A program made the position numbers and the translations under genes. DNA of 64,000 nucleotides from positions 3,952,229 through 4,016,228 of the forward strand of contig NC_031498.1 in NCBI RefSeq assembly GCF_000237925.1, written 5' to 3'. Positions 1-10,410 of this stretch are shown here, piece by piece (positions within the stretch are counted from its first letter, which is position 1; every line of letters begins with the position of its first letter). Below the pieces are notes generated by a model, which was not told where the DNA came from, did not search any database, and saw only the letters and a program-made list of their open reading frames with translations. The DNA is from Schistosoma mansoni. Lineage: Eukaryota; Platyhelminthes; Trematoda; Strigeidida; Schistosomatidae.

Positions 1-198
1 CAAAATCATGTTAAATAATCTAATATCTTTTACTCGTATATAATAAAATTATTATACACTTGATACTTAAAATAAAACAGACTAAACGTGTATCAAACAC
101 TAGACAATATAATCAAATAACGGTGATAATTAGTAATCTAAAGCAATTAGTAATCATTTATACAATGATAATAAGAGTATATTATAAATTACTAGGAA

Positions 199-313
199 CC
201 AACGGCCGTCCAGTACTCATAGGTTTTCATTGGTAGTCTAACATCAATCGGTTTATAATCTCAATAAAAAAAGAAACTTAATAATCTCCACAATCCTATA
301 CTGATGATAACTT
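199..313 (+). repeat. Family B SINE, 3' part only
   Basis: Begins in stem III (ACCAACGGCCGTCC) and continues CATTGGTAGTCTAACATC, AATCTCCACAATCC, ATACTGATGATAAC. The promoter and ribozyme core are missing. Repeat A starts 18 bp further on. Confidence 0.6.
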
Positions 314-330
314 AATAAACTTCGAGTGTT

Positions 331-847
331 TTATATTTATTTAAACACATAAATATTGGTACACAAAAGCACCAGATATATATGCGCCGCATAAATCTCA
401 TTCGATTTGTGTGAGGACTGTGATACTGCACAGGTGCCCAAACCGAAACAGGTGGTTTTCTTAGGGGGCCACACCTGGAGCCTTTGACCTAAAGGTCTAG
501 TCCACAAGGCAGTGGAGCATCGTAAGGAGATGCAGTCCCATGGTAGCCGGTGACCAACAGTTGGTTCATACGCCATTTGTTCCCTCAGGATACTGGAGCC
601 CATGTACACCATTGGTTTGAAATCAGGGTTTTCCAACTCCCGTAGGTGGATCCTACATATCTACCAACCCGGTTAAAGCGCCGGACATTCACTTTCCGTC
701 CTCTAGATTTCGTAAACAACAGTAATACCACGAGAAGGCAGTGAGTAGGACTTCCATGTCAGAGGCTATATACGCGTGGCCACATGAGAGCATTTCGAGA
801 GGGAGATCGGACTCTCCCCACCCTCGGCCGTACCAGGGCATTTGGGG
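331..847 (-). repeat. Repeat A, full ~520-bp copy with (AAAT)n tail
   Basis: Matches 60381-60899 end to end in the opposite orientation. Its 3' end (left side here) is TTTAAATAAA-like and its 5' end is CCCCAAATGCCCTGGTACGG (complement of 828-847). Within it, from a TTG at 636 down to 337, a frame of about 99 codons is open and is conserved in the other copy (GSSIL, LPWDCIS, WPPKKTTCFGLGT, CTNIYVFK). The tail and uniform 5' ends indicate a retroposed unit. It carries no reverse transcriptase. It may be a non-autonomous LINE derivative or a fixed 5'+3' fusion of one; family not determined. Confidence 0.7.
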
Positions 848-1578
848 AACATATAGTCATAGAATAAATTAATTAATTGTTAAAATTAATTATATGAAAA
901 AGTGATCATGCTGTAAACTATAAAATAACTGTATCACAATGTATTTACTAGGCTGCCCACACTTATATAAATAAACATTAATGGGAATTTATACGCTTTC
1001 ATAATCCTACTGGTTTATTATGGAACGCAGTAAGGATTTACAAAAATAAAGCGAACTATAAAATATTGGCATAATGAAAATGGTGAGAGATACTCAAAAG
1101 AGGACGTCAGTATTAGTAAAATAACAAAATAAAACCAAATCAGAAAACAATATATTATGATTCTTTTTGTAGAACAGATAGATTGCAACTAATCTCAACA
1201 ATGAACTTGTCTTTTCTTATCTAGCACGATGCACTGAGATTCTGCGTTACTCACTCATTCGAAAGTTCCATCTATAAACGAATACTACTTCGTTGATAAC
1301 TCCATTCGAATCTTATTAGTAAACTATGTAGATCTCCTAGTTCAGTAAGCTATGTTTTAAGACCATAAAGGAATATCCGCAAAAACAGATGTGTAGCAGA
1401 ATTTCTGCACACCTCACACCTTTGACTTCATAGGTTACTTATGTGACCAAGTGAATTAATATGAGAACAATGAATGAACTGTGCTGAACAATACAACTGT
1501 TAAACTAAACAAAATCTTATATTTCACTGAGTCACAGGGAACTTAGACTGTAACTCTTAAGAATTTTAATTTGTCAAG

Positions 1579-1606
<28 letters not shown>
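1579..1606. repeat. (TA)n microsatellite
   Basis: Uninterrupted dinucleotide run. Confidence 0.95.
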
Positions 1607-1613
<7 letters not shown>

Positions 1614-1825
1614 TTTTCATTAATCAAGTGATAACAGTCAACTGACTAAAGTAAATATTTTTTTCATTAAGTCATGTTCAGTAATTTTTTATTCTAATAA
1701 ATCTATTCGTTGAAGTATACATGGTATCGTACCAATCTCTTTCATTCAAACTATAGTGGATCTGTCTAATATAATATCGAGGTGCACAGGATAAGCTGTG
1801 AATCACATGTGGAGAAATTCAAAAA

Positions 1826-1965
1826 CTTTACTTCTGCCCGAAGTTTGTGCTGATGATGTCGTTCAAAAGGACGATGAAAGCTCCATGACCAAACCATCCA
1901 GCTCAGAGAACAAAACTCCATCAAAATCACCCACCTGAGCTACAAATCTTCTCCACCATGTCAAT
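1826..1965 (+). repeat. Family C repeat fragment, hammerhead-like
   Basis: TTTGTGCTGATGATGTCG, GGACGATGAAAGCTCC, CCATCCAGCTCAGAGAAC and CACCTGAGCTACAAATCTTC. Partial matches occur at 26155-26262 and 51925-52018. Part 1843-1889 can fold like a hammerhead: stem I GTTTGTG/CATGAC, CTGATGA, one unpaired T, stem II GTCGTTC/GGACGAT with loop AAAA, GAA, AGCT, C. The extra T is not canonical. Probably a retroelement 3' end; family not determined. Confidence 0.45.
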
Positions 1966-2671
1966 ATTATTAAAAATTAACAAAAATAATCAAATACATA
2001 TTATGTAGATAAACATATATATCGTTTCATTTATCCATATATAGAAATGGTTAATATATGTACATTATAAGCGTATAATTGATGCACAAACGTATAAACA
2101 ATTACCAAGTTACTTAATAATCACACATTAAATATTAAAAATTATTGTGATTAATTATTTTACATTTTTATAATCGAAAATTAATGGCCAGTAACTACAG
2201 CAATTTTATCGCATCGTTATGTTCACTAGAAAAGTAACGATTTTTCAATGACTTTCATTTGATGGTAATAATAATAATCCATGTATATAGTGTTGTGTCC
2301 AAGTCTATACATATTGCTACACTTATATGGAAGCACACACGCATGCATAGAACACTACACACTATCAATCCCGTTAACAGTATCCTATGTATGCACATGT
2401 ATGTAACATGTGCATATAAAACAAAACGACATACGAAAAAAAACTGGATTTTTATTTTGGAAAAATAAAGAACTGAACGCAATAATAAACAATAACCACA
2501 ACAACGATAATAATCAACGAAAAAAAAACAAAACAGAAAACTTTGGATTTTATAGTTTACTTACAACGTTTTTGAGTTTTTTTTTCTTTTGCTCCATTAT
2601 GAAGCGCAAGATACACAGGGTAAAGATGTAGTATGGATGGAAAATGGAAAGTAAGAAGATGGTATCAGTGA

Positions 2672-2716
<45 letters not shown>
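2672..2716. repeat. (AAT)n microsatellite
   Basis: About 15 uninterrupted AAT units; the source of artificial Tyr or Ile runs in minus-strand open frames. Confidence 0.95.
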
Positions 2717-2718
<2 letters not shown>

Positions 2719-4184
2719 ACATGGAGACAAACTGAAATAAAAGAGAACAGAATAACCAATTTACCACTACTACTACTACTACCATTACAAAAACAGTTTC
2801 CATTGTGTAAAATCACGTGAATTCCATGTTAGCGCTAGTAATCATCGTTGTCAAACTGATCATTATGAAAAATTAAAACAAAATGAAAATAATGCTAATA
2901 ATAATAATAGAAATGAACAATTGAACAGCCATTAGAGGAGTTGCAATATTTTCAGTATATTTGTAGGTATTCAATAGTCCTTGCTTGTTTTGTTTTTGCA
3001 TTATTATCCATTTGTGTAATTGATCATAACTGGGGATGAGAATATAACACAATGAAATTGATAAATTCATTATTTTATTCAAGATATGAATTCACAATAC
3101 TAATTTCAAAGAGGCAATTTAAGTAATAAATGACAATAGTCAGTAGTAAGTATTTGTTATTGTTGAACTAATGAAAATAAAGCGAACGTTAATTTATATT
3201 AACCACAATTCACCATATAGTTAAGTTAATACAACACAAAGTGAAATAATAACAATAAGTCAATTCAATTCTCATTATAACGCCTAAACGATACATTCTT
3301 CTTCGGGTAAAAGAACAAGCCGTAACACAAGCACTTAGGGTATAAGGACTTACAGAAGAAAAAATAAAGATGGATGAAGAGAAGTGAATGGGAACATCGT
3401 GACAAATTTAACTGCTTAAAAAGCGATGCGTAAAATAAAGGATGAGTATAATATAAAATGTATTACAATACAATACAATATAATAATGGTAATAATGGTG
3501 ATGATAGTAGTAATAGTCGACTGATTATCTGTCTGTCTATTTATCTATTTAGCTAATGTAACTAAGTACTAATAGTAGTAGTGTCACATGAAGGTCAGAA
3601 GTATGAAAGTAAGGACAAGAAGAAGGGGAGTTATACAAAAAAAATAAGGAGATGTAGTGATTTCGTTGATAAAAAGTTCTCTTTCTCTCTCTCACACACA
3701 CAAACATTCTCTATCACTCATTCATTATGTTTCACGTTAATATACAGCATAACATAATCGTCAATAGACAAAAAAAAGAACGCAAATGAAAAGAATAGAC
3801 AAGAAGGCATTATTATGACTTTTGTATTTATTTATATGTACTGAAACTTCATTTTGCCAAATTTTAATAATAATTAATATACATGATTCTGAAATGAAAT
3901 CTACCGGGGAAAAATATTTAACCCCGTCCTACAAAGTTTGTGTACATGTCAGGGGAGGTGATGTTTCCGTTTTTAAAACTAAAAGAATAGATAAAATTAT
4001 CCAACAACACTGTATGAGCCTCCATCATGAGTGGCTATCCATGATGATGATGACGATAGGTGTATGCTTTGATCAGGATATGATTATAGTGTAGGAAGCA
4101 AACTATACGAAGAATAACAAGAATGGAAAAATAATGAATAAAGAAGTAAGCAGAAAACGTAACTGAACATTGTATTACAGAAAT

Positions 4185-4189
<5 letters not shown>

Positions 4190-4234
<45 letters not shown>
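4190..4234. repeat. (TA)n microsatellite
   Basis: About 22 TA units in the 3' flank of the host gene, about 300 bp past the stop codon, and possibly within the 3' UTR. Confidence 0.95.
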
Positions 4235-4236
<2 letters not shown>

Positions 4237-4526
4237 AGCCAAAGTAAATCTCTGCATGTTTGAATAAATAAACAAATGAGAAGTGAAAGAACACAATTAA
4301 GTAAGACGAATAATTGAAGTGAAAACTAGCAAACATCAAAAATTGATCCTTTCTTTGTTTGTACCTACCTCCCCCACACCCAAACATATACTATCAACAT
4401 CATCATAGTCACACACCTATCTTCTCTTCACTAGAATTGAATAAACTAATGACAATAAAATCACCATTTTGAAACAAGTTATAAACTATTGATCGGGAGA
4501 AAAATAGACAAACAGTGTGATTAGAA

Positions 4527-5741
4527 TCACCAAGGATTGATCGGAATTAAGTGAGATGAATTACTGGAAGTCGTAATAGTACCAGCAGTAGTATTAGATG
4601 ACCTGGTGTTTTTTCTATCATTCAACGAAGAAGAACCACTTGATACTGATGGCAGTTGCATAGAATGTGGGAAATGGTTTAGGAAGGCTTCAGGCAATCG
4701 AAATCCATTCAATAAACTAGCGGCAGCGGCTACATTTATCATATCGGAATGTGCTGGAGGTGGTGGTATTGATGATCCAGGATGGAGAGAAGAATGCGGA
4801 TGAGGCACATAATTATGAATAGTCAGTGGTCGAGGAAAAGAATTAGGAAAACGCATTGGAAATGGCAAATTATTAATATCCATGCTATTTGAAGAAGAAT
4901 CAGCTCGTCTTCGTTTTAAATCGTTATTATTTAAAGTATTTGTTGAAGATGGAAAATTTATAAGAGCAGGAGATGAAGGAAGAACAGTTGGTCGAACACA
5001 CGTCGTAGTAGTAGTAGCAGAAGAAGAAGAACAGGAAGAAGAAAGGGAATTGAAGGGTTGAGCAATTAATGGAAAGTTGAAGCCGGCAATATTTGATACT
5101 GATGGCACTGGTGAACAATTATTATTATTATTGTTAGCCATAGATGACGATGATACTGTTGAATTGAGAAAAGAAAAATCTGTTGATTTCGGGAAAGAAC
5201 CACCATTTAATACAGAATTATTCATTTGTGACATTTGAGAATAAAAGTTTTGTAATATTGCTAGCTGAGTATCTTTACAGTCTGGTATACTATTTAGAAA
5301 TTCTTTTGATAGATTATTCATAAATTCATTAAATAGATGTCCCCAAAATGATATATCAGAGTTTATACTACTAGGAATTGAAGGACCGCTATTATTATTA
5401 TTGTTATTATTATTACTGCTCACTGAATTAATAGGATTATGAAGTTGTGAAGGAAGAAAAGAAGGAGGTCTTAGTGGCGGTGGATGAGTTGATCGATTGT
5501 TATTCACTGATTCAATATTTATTCTACTTGAATTATAATTTGCAGGTCCACTAATTATGAAAGAAGGCATAGAGGAATGTACACCTAGGCTCAAACGTCT
5601 AACCACAGGACGAATTGGTAATCTAGGTGTTGAAAATATTGAGGATATAACCGGAGATGATTGTAATCCTTGAGTAGATGATTTACAATGTTGGATAAAC
5701 AGAGAGATACGAATATGTGCGTCAGCCCAACGTCCATAAAG
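4527..5741 (-). CDS. Terminal exon 8, C-terminus of the protein
   Basis: 1215 nt, 404 codons plus TGA. The acceptor CTAATCAAG precedes 5741 and the exon opens LYGRWADAHIRISLFIQH in phase 0, matching exon 7. Next come an Asn run, a helical-looking segment FWGHLFNEFMNNLSKEFL, more Ser/Asn runs, a basic patch LKRRRADSSS, a Pro/His-rich stretch, an Ala run (MINVAAAASLLNGFRLPEAF) and the C-terminus HLIPINPW. The start LYGRWADAH and the FWGHLFNEF segment are the only parts that look folded. The open frame upstream of 5741 is intron. Confidence 0.78.
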   Translation of the reverse strand, partial: LYGRWADAHIRISLFIQHCKSSTQGLQSSPVISSIFSTPRLPIRPVVRRLSLGVHSSMPSFIISGPANYNSSRINIESVNNNRSTHPPPLRPPSFLPSQLHNPINSVSSNNNNNNNNSGPSIPSSINSDISFWGHLFNEFMNNLSKEFLNSIPDCKDTQLAILQNFYSQMSQMNNSVLNGGSFPKSTDFSFLNSTVSSSSMANNNNNNCSPVPSVSNIAGFNFPLIAQPFNSLSSSCSSSSATTTTTCVRPTVLPSSPALINFPSSTNTLNNNDLKRRRADSSSNSMDINNLPFPMRFPNSFPRPLTIHNYVPHPHSSLHPGSSIPPPPAHSDMINVAAAASLLNGFRLPEAFLNHFPHSMQLPSVSSGSSSLNDRKNTRSSNTTAGTITTSSNSSHLIPINPW

Positions 5742-7094
5742 CTTGATTAGGTAAAAATAAGTATAAAAAAACATATAGTATGAGAAATGAGTTAAAATAT
5801 GTATATTATCATCAAAGGAATAAGGGATAGATATTCTAAATTACACTGTGTGATTATCGCACAATGTTGCGAATCGATTGCATTTAATAATAAGTATACC
5901 AATCAAATCCAACATAATTTTTTTGTGATAAATAGTAACATTTTAATTAGTCACTTAGTCATACACAATACAGAATCTGGAATATATTTGATGTATTCCA
6001 AGTTGACAAACCATATCCGTAGTACCGGTAGACGTAACTGACAACACAAATGCCAGAGTAGAAGTACTAGTATTATTAGTGGTACGTTACAATATTATGC
6101 ACAAACAATATCACTCGAAAATAACAAAACTTGAGTAAAAAAAGTATAAGATGATTTTAAAACTCAAGACTTTAGTCTGGGGTGGCTTGTGTAGAGAACT
6201 GTTTTTTAATACCTGAACCTTTTAGGCGATGCTTGTAGTAGTTCTCCATGTTTCAATTACGCACAAAATAAATATCTTGACGTTCATACTGAAAATTCTG
6301 ACTTTGATGTTGGTTGTCGGTTGTTTTTCAATTATAGGAATTCTGCCCTTGATTTACCAATCCGTGCCCTTAAATTTGAATCGGTTCTCCGCTTGTCTAG
6401 GTAAGGAAAAGTTTGCACCTCTTTCAGAGTTCCGACAACAAATGTGATTTGGTTGGTGTTCCGATGTTGCATCTTTGGATGTTGTTTGTTTCATACGTAA
6501 ACAGTAAGATAAACTTTTGACAAAATCTATTCTAGTAGTCTTTAATGTGCTTTGTATCCTTTAATAATTCAATTCATATTCCTATTATTATCACATGATA
6601 TTCTATATTCTATTTTTTTGGCGTGATGCATTTTTATGATCCTTGACCATTAAGAATTTGCTATGCTACGATTAAAGAATCTTACATCGATTACATACTT
6701 TAGTGAACCATGGGTTTGCAGAGATGGTTGAATTTCGTAGCTTACATGTAAACCCTAAGATTATATATATTTCAAAATATGTATGCGTATGAGTGGGTGA
6801 ATACGTGGGTTCAGAGCTCATGAGGAGCATTAGTTCCTCCAAAACTGTAAACATACCAACCAGTATGAAACGAAGGTCCATAAGGCCTGTTTTCAACCAA
6901 ATAACATTAAAATACAGTAGACTACTAGTCAATTAAACTACTGGCTACATTGGAAATTAATCTACAGAATGCAATGAGAGATAGGAACTAGATAGATATG
7001 ATAACAGTTATTACTCAGTGGTAAATTAGTGTGAATAAGTAAGCAATATTTTCGGAGAAAAAGCCTTCAAAACTCTAAGTAAAACAATTTTTAC
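5742..7094 (-). other. Intron 7
   Basis: Phase-0 intron of 1353 nt. Its only recognisable content is an antisense LINE reverse-transcriptase fragment at about 6225-6450. The rest is AT-rich sequence with nothing I can identify. Confidence 0.6.
6225..6450 (-). mobile_element. Fragment of the same RTE-type LINE (RT C-terminal part)
   Basis: The minus strand matches the region around 19000-19230 of the full-length element: a GGCACGGATTGG / GCGAGGATTGG-like segment, AACGTCAAGA, and GAAACATGGAGAACTACTAC against GAAACGTGGAGAACTACTAC. It is internal, lacks both ends, and is clearly older than the copy at 16.4 kb. Confidence 0.65.
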
Positions 7095-7493
7095 CTTGTC
7101 TCCATGAACTGGACGGTGTAGAATACCATTATAATTAGTTTTATCTGGTCGATTAGAGTGATTAACTCTCATAGGGGAATACAACGGTTGTGTGGATTGT
7201 AGGTTTGGAATGGAAGGCATAAATGATGAGTTTAGTGTAGCGTTAACTTTGGAACCAGGAAATAATGGTGATGAAGAATCAGGTACAAGAAATGATTTCA
7301 AAAATTCCGGAGGTATATTTGGCGGCAGTGGTGGTGGTATTAATTGAAGAGAAGGTGGAAAATTAGAACGAAGCACCGATTCTGATGGCATATATTCCGG
7401 TTTATGCAATCCCATCATGGCATTACGATCATTGTGTGTAGATAACGATGAGGACGAAGACGACGAGACAGGATTGTGTAGATCGCCATTAAA
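7095..7493 (-). CDS. Visible exon 7 (Pro/Ser-rich)
   Basis: 399 nt, 133 codons, phase 0 to 0. Acceptor TTTTTTTCTAG precedes 7493; donor GACAAG|GTAAAA at 7095. The peptide opens FNGDLHNPVSSSSSSSLS, then MMGLHKPEYMPSESVL, a Pro-rich segment LIPPPLPPNIPPEFLKSF, and ends RPVHGDK. The Pro-rich segment could bind SH3, WW or EVH1-type domains (inference). The internal ATG ATG is not a start; the frame is open from the acceptor. Confidence 0.75.
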
Positions 7494-8134
7494 CTAGAAA
7501 AAAAATGATTGAAAGTGGTAAAGGGCCAAGAAATCTTGAGATTAAGGGTATTCACATTCAATGTAAATAAATGCTTTCTTATCTGCTATTTGAATTTTGC
7601 AACATCACTGAGTGAGGATTGAAAATGGCGCTATAACGAGAGTGGAGTGAATTCAGGTATTTGATCAATTAAGTCTTAAGTTATTAGTTTAAAGGTAACG
7701 CAAACGCATGTTTCAAGACTTACGTATCTTTGATTAGGTGTCTGAATTTGATGTAATGGTGAGTGCATCCCGATAAGGAATGTCTGCAAGACACCGTTAT
7801 TCAGCTCATTTTACAGAGTCCAGTGGTTGTTAAGCTGAATTCAATCAATATATAATTTTACTCAATAAAATCTTAACAACTTACTTGTCTTTTATTTTAA
7901 ACCAAACACGAATAGCTAACAAATATACCAAGTACATATCTACCAATAGTTATGTTACAGTGAATGGATGAAAAAGGGTTTGTAAAGAATAAACAATTTC
8001 TTCTTTTCATAAAATCTTGGAACAGATTTATACCACAGTAGATAACAAGTTAGGTCTTGCAAGCAAAAAAAACTACTTTTAAGTCTTAGTGTGAATGCAC
8101 AGTGGCGCATACAAATACCTTACACATAGATTTG

Positions 8135-8168
<34 letters not shown>

Positions 8169-8183
8169 TAGATTCACACTTAC
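7494..8183 (-). other. Intron 6
   Basis: Phase-0 intron of 690 nt. An (ATT)n microsatellite (8137-8166) starts 17 nt past its donor; the remainder shows no repeat or gene I recognise. Confidence 0.6.
8137..8166. repeat. (AAT)n microsatellite next to a splice donor
   Basis: Ten AAT units begin 17 nt downstream of the exon 6 donor (minus strand (ATT)n). Confidence 0.95.
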
Positions 8184-8638
8184 AAGTTTTAAAGGGAAAG
8201 AACTTAAATTTTTATTCATTACTGAATCTGATGATAAGGAACAAGAAAGATTGGAACTTATGGAATTTGACTTAGAACTATGCAGAGTAGATGGTGGTTC
8301 TAATGTCCCGATAGATGATTGAGGCATAGAATTTAAATGATGATGATGACGTTGTATCATTGGATTAGGTGGTATATTGAAATTTTGGGCATTTCTATTA
8401 TTACTATCAGACAAACAATTGATATTTGTTGTAGATGGTAATGAATTGACCAATGAATTTGGTACAATTGAATTATTATTACGATCACTACCACTATTGA
8501 TCATTATACCTTGAGAAGATAATTTCAGTTTACCCAGTGTTGAATTTGATGTTGCGAATTCACGATCAGCGTAAGCTGTAGCTAATACAGCTTGAGATCG
8601 ATCAGTTTGTAGTTGACTAATTGACAATGATTCTGAAT
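8184..8638 (-). CDS. Visible exon 6 (Ser/Asn-rich)
   Basis: 455 nt. Acceptor TTTTTACTGTAG precedes 8638; donor AAACTT|GTAAGT at 8184. The split codon A+AT gives Asn, then SESLSISQLQTDRSQAVLAT and Asn/Ser-rich sequence with a HHHH run, ending SSFPLKL in phase 0. Immediately after the donor the intron carries an (ATT)n microsatellite, which is the source of an artificial Leu run if the frame is read through. No recognisable domain. Confidence 0.75.
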
Positions 8639-8734
8639 CTACAGTAAAAAACAAAGAGAAAAAGCACAAGTTGTATAGATATACAGAATGTGTTAAATCT
8701 GTTGGAAGTTAGACTCATACACCATTGGATACCC

Positions 8735-8935
8735 GCTCAATGCTATAGAGGTTAAGCGTTCGCGCGCGAGACTGGAGGTCCTGAGTTTGATTCCCAGTTG
8801 CGGAGTCGTGGGTACGCACCGCTGAGAAGTCTCGCATTAGGGCGAAACGGTCATTCGGTGGCTGTATAACTTAGATCGGTTCATGATTTCATTGAAATTT
8901 AGAAATCTCCACAACCTCGTATTGATAAACAAATA
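8735..8935 (+). repeat. Family B SINE, complete, plus orientation
   Basis: GCTATAGAGGTTAAGCGTTC (A box), CTGAGTTTGATTCCCAG (B box), CGCTGAGAAGTCTCGC hammerhead region with G8 changed to A, GGGCGAAACGG, and 3' body ATCGGTTCATGATTTCATTG, ATCTCCACAACC. The ribozyme is most likely dead. Confidence 0.7.
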
Positions 8936-10280
8936 ACTACAATAAGGAATTATGCAAATCAATAAATGTAATTTTAAATTATAAACTCAATGGTACGACT
9001 AGTATTTGAGTAAAAATTACAAGTGATTAATCATTGAATAGTAATTAATATAATGTTGCCTAGTCCTTTAACATAGATCAAATTCTGCGGATCAGGCTGA
9101 AGTGTGACTACTAGTCTAGATAACTCAACATAACGTGGACATTGTTTTGGTGTTGAGTAGTCAACAGAAAAAAACCGTAGAATTAAGATGCATTCTAGCT
9201 GGAACTCGTTGACAAGATTTGATTCAAGTTCTTAGAATTCTAATATGATACAATAGTAACTGGGGTGAAAATCAACTACGTTAAAAGTAGGATGAAGCTA
9301 TTTTCAATACGGAGTATATTATAGTCGCAAGCTAAAAATACGGTCTTCATTTCAGTAGTCTGGATGGTATTAAGCATTGAACGTGATGAAAAGACGACTT
9401 TGTAACTGTCAGTTCTTCACAACCTTTCTTAATTATATTAAAACTAATCACTTATTGTTACGGAGTAAATAGATTGCGTCCTTTTATCAATTACATAAAA
9501 TATTTGATACTTCAACATTCAATATTCAAAAAAAAAACACATTCTTACACTCCCTACCTACTTTCCATTCTTACACTCACCTCCAACAGCCATACATATA
9601 CATAAACATATATGAAAATAAGTGAAAAGACCTTAACGATTAGACTACTAAAAAAGAAATGCAAATCATGTTAACAAGTATTACAAACGAAATTTCAATA
9701 TCTTACAGATAATAAGTCATTAAATAATATTTTCCGTGAGAAACATTTTCTTTTTCTAATTCAAACAACCACAACAACAAATAAATCAACGGTTCAGTCA
9801 AACATATACACATTCTATATTAAACAAATAAACAAACAGAATATGCTAATTTTGAATAAGAGGAAAAATTGGGATAATAAATAAAATTCACAAAACAAAG
9901 CATTCTGAAAGTTAAATAAAACCAAACTTTAGAGGGAGAGAGAAAAAAAAAGAGGAAGACTACGAAAAGAGGAAATGAAGCCAACTACACATCGAAATCT
10001 ACACGCGAATATAGGATAAAGTCTATTCTCACTATGTTTAAACAAAGCAAAACATTTTTCAATGACTACAAAAGAAAATTCCATAAAGTTTATATGAAAG
10101 ACAGTAAATATCTGAATGAAATAATTAAGTCTGTACACTATGTATATAACTTTATACCAATGGTGGGATAAGTTATAGAATATTAGCTGATATGCTCTAT
10201 TTTGTAGGACAAAATGATAAATATTTATCCATCTATGTGACTGAACATGTTAAGTGGTTAATAAAACTTAGTTTTCAAAT

Positions 10281-10410
10281 ACCTGTTTCAGCTTGGGCAC
10301 CTGGGCAGTATCACAGCCCTCAGGCAAATCGAATGAGATTTGTGCGGAGCATATGTATCTGGTTCTTACTTGTACCAATATTTATGTGTTTAAATAAATA
10401 AATAAATAAG
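10281..10410 (+). repeat. Repeat A, 3' end only
   Basis: GCTTGGGCACCTGGGCAGTA, TCACAGCCCTCAGGCAAATCG, ATTTATGTGTTTAAATAAAT match the last 120 bp of the full copies. 5'-truncated, with the (AAAT)n tail kept. Confidence 0.7.

Larger units (their letters stand above)
1..4526. other. 3' flank of the host gene (3' UTR boundary not determined)
   Basis: No coding sequence is supported. The stretch holds a family B SINE fragment (199-313), a full repeat A copy (331-847), a hammerhead-like repeat fragment (1826-1965), microsatellites at 1579-1606, 2672-2716 and 4190-4234, and otherwise AT-rich unique sequence. The 3' UTR of the minus-strand gene must begin at 4526 and run leftwards, but I could not choose a polyadenylation site. 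Short open frames with Ile/Tyr runs come from the (TA)n tract. Confidence 0.5.

Noticed and set aside
2550-2816. Minus-strand frames with long Tyr or Ile runs
   Set aside because: They come from the (AAT)n tract at 2672-2716.
4084-4387. Minus-strand open frames rich in Ile-Tyr
   Set aside because: They are translations of the (TA)n microsatellite at 4190-4234 and nearby AT-rich sequence.
6229-6447. Plus-strand 72-codon open frame with hydrophobic stretch
   Set aside because: It is the antisense of a LINE reverse-transcriptase fragment; the same antisense pattern appears opposite 18916-19272 in the full-length LINE.
8095-8322. Plus-strand open frame with an Asn run
   Set aside because: It is antisense to exon 6 and runs through the microsatellite; the minus-strand exon has matching splice phases on both sides.
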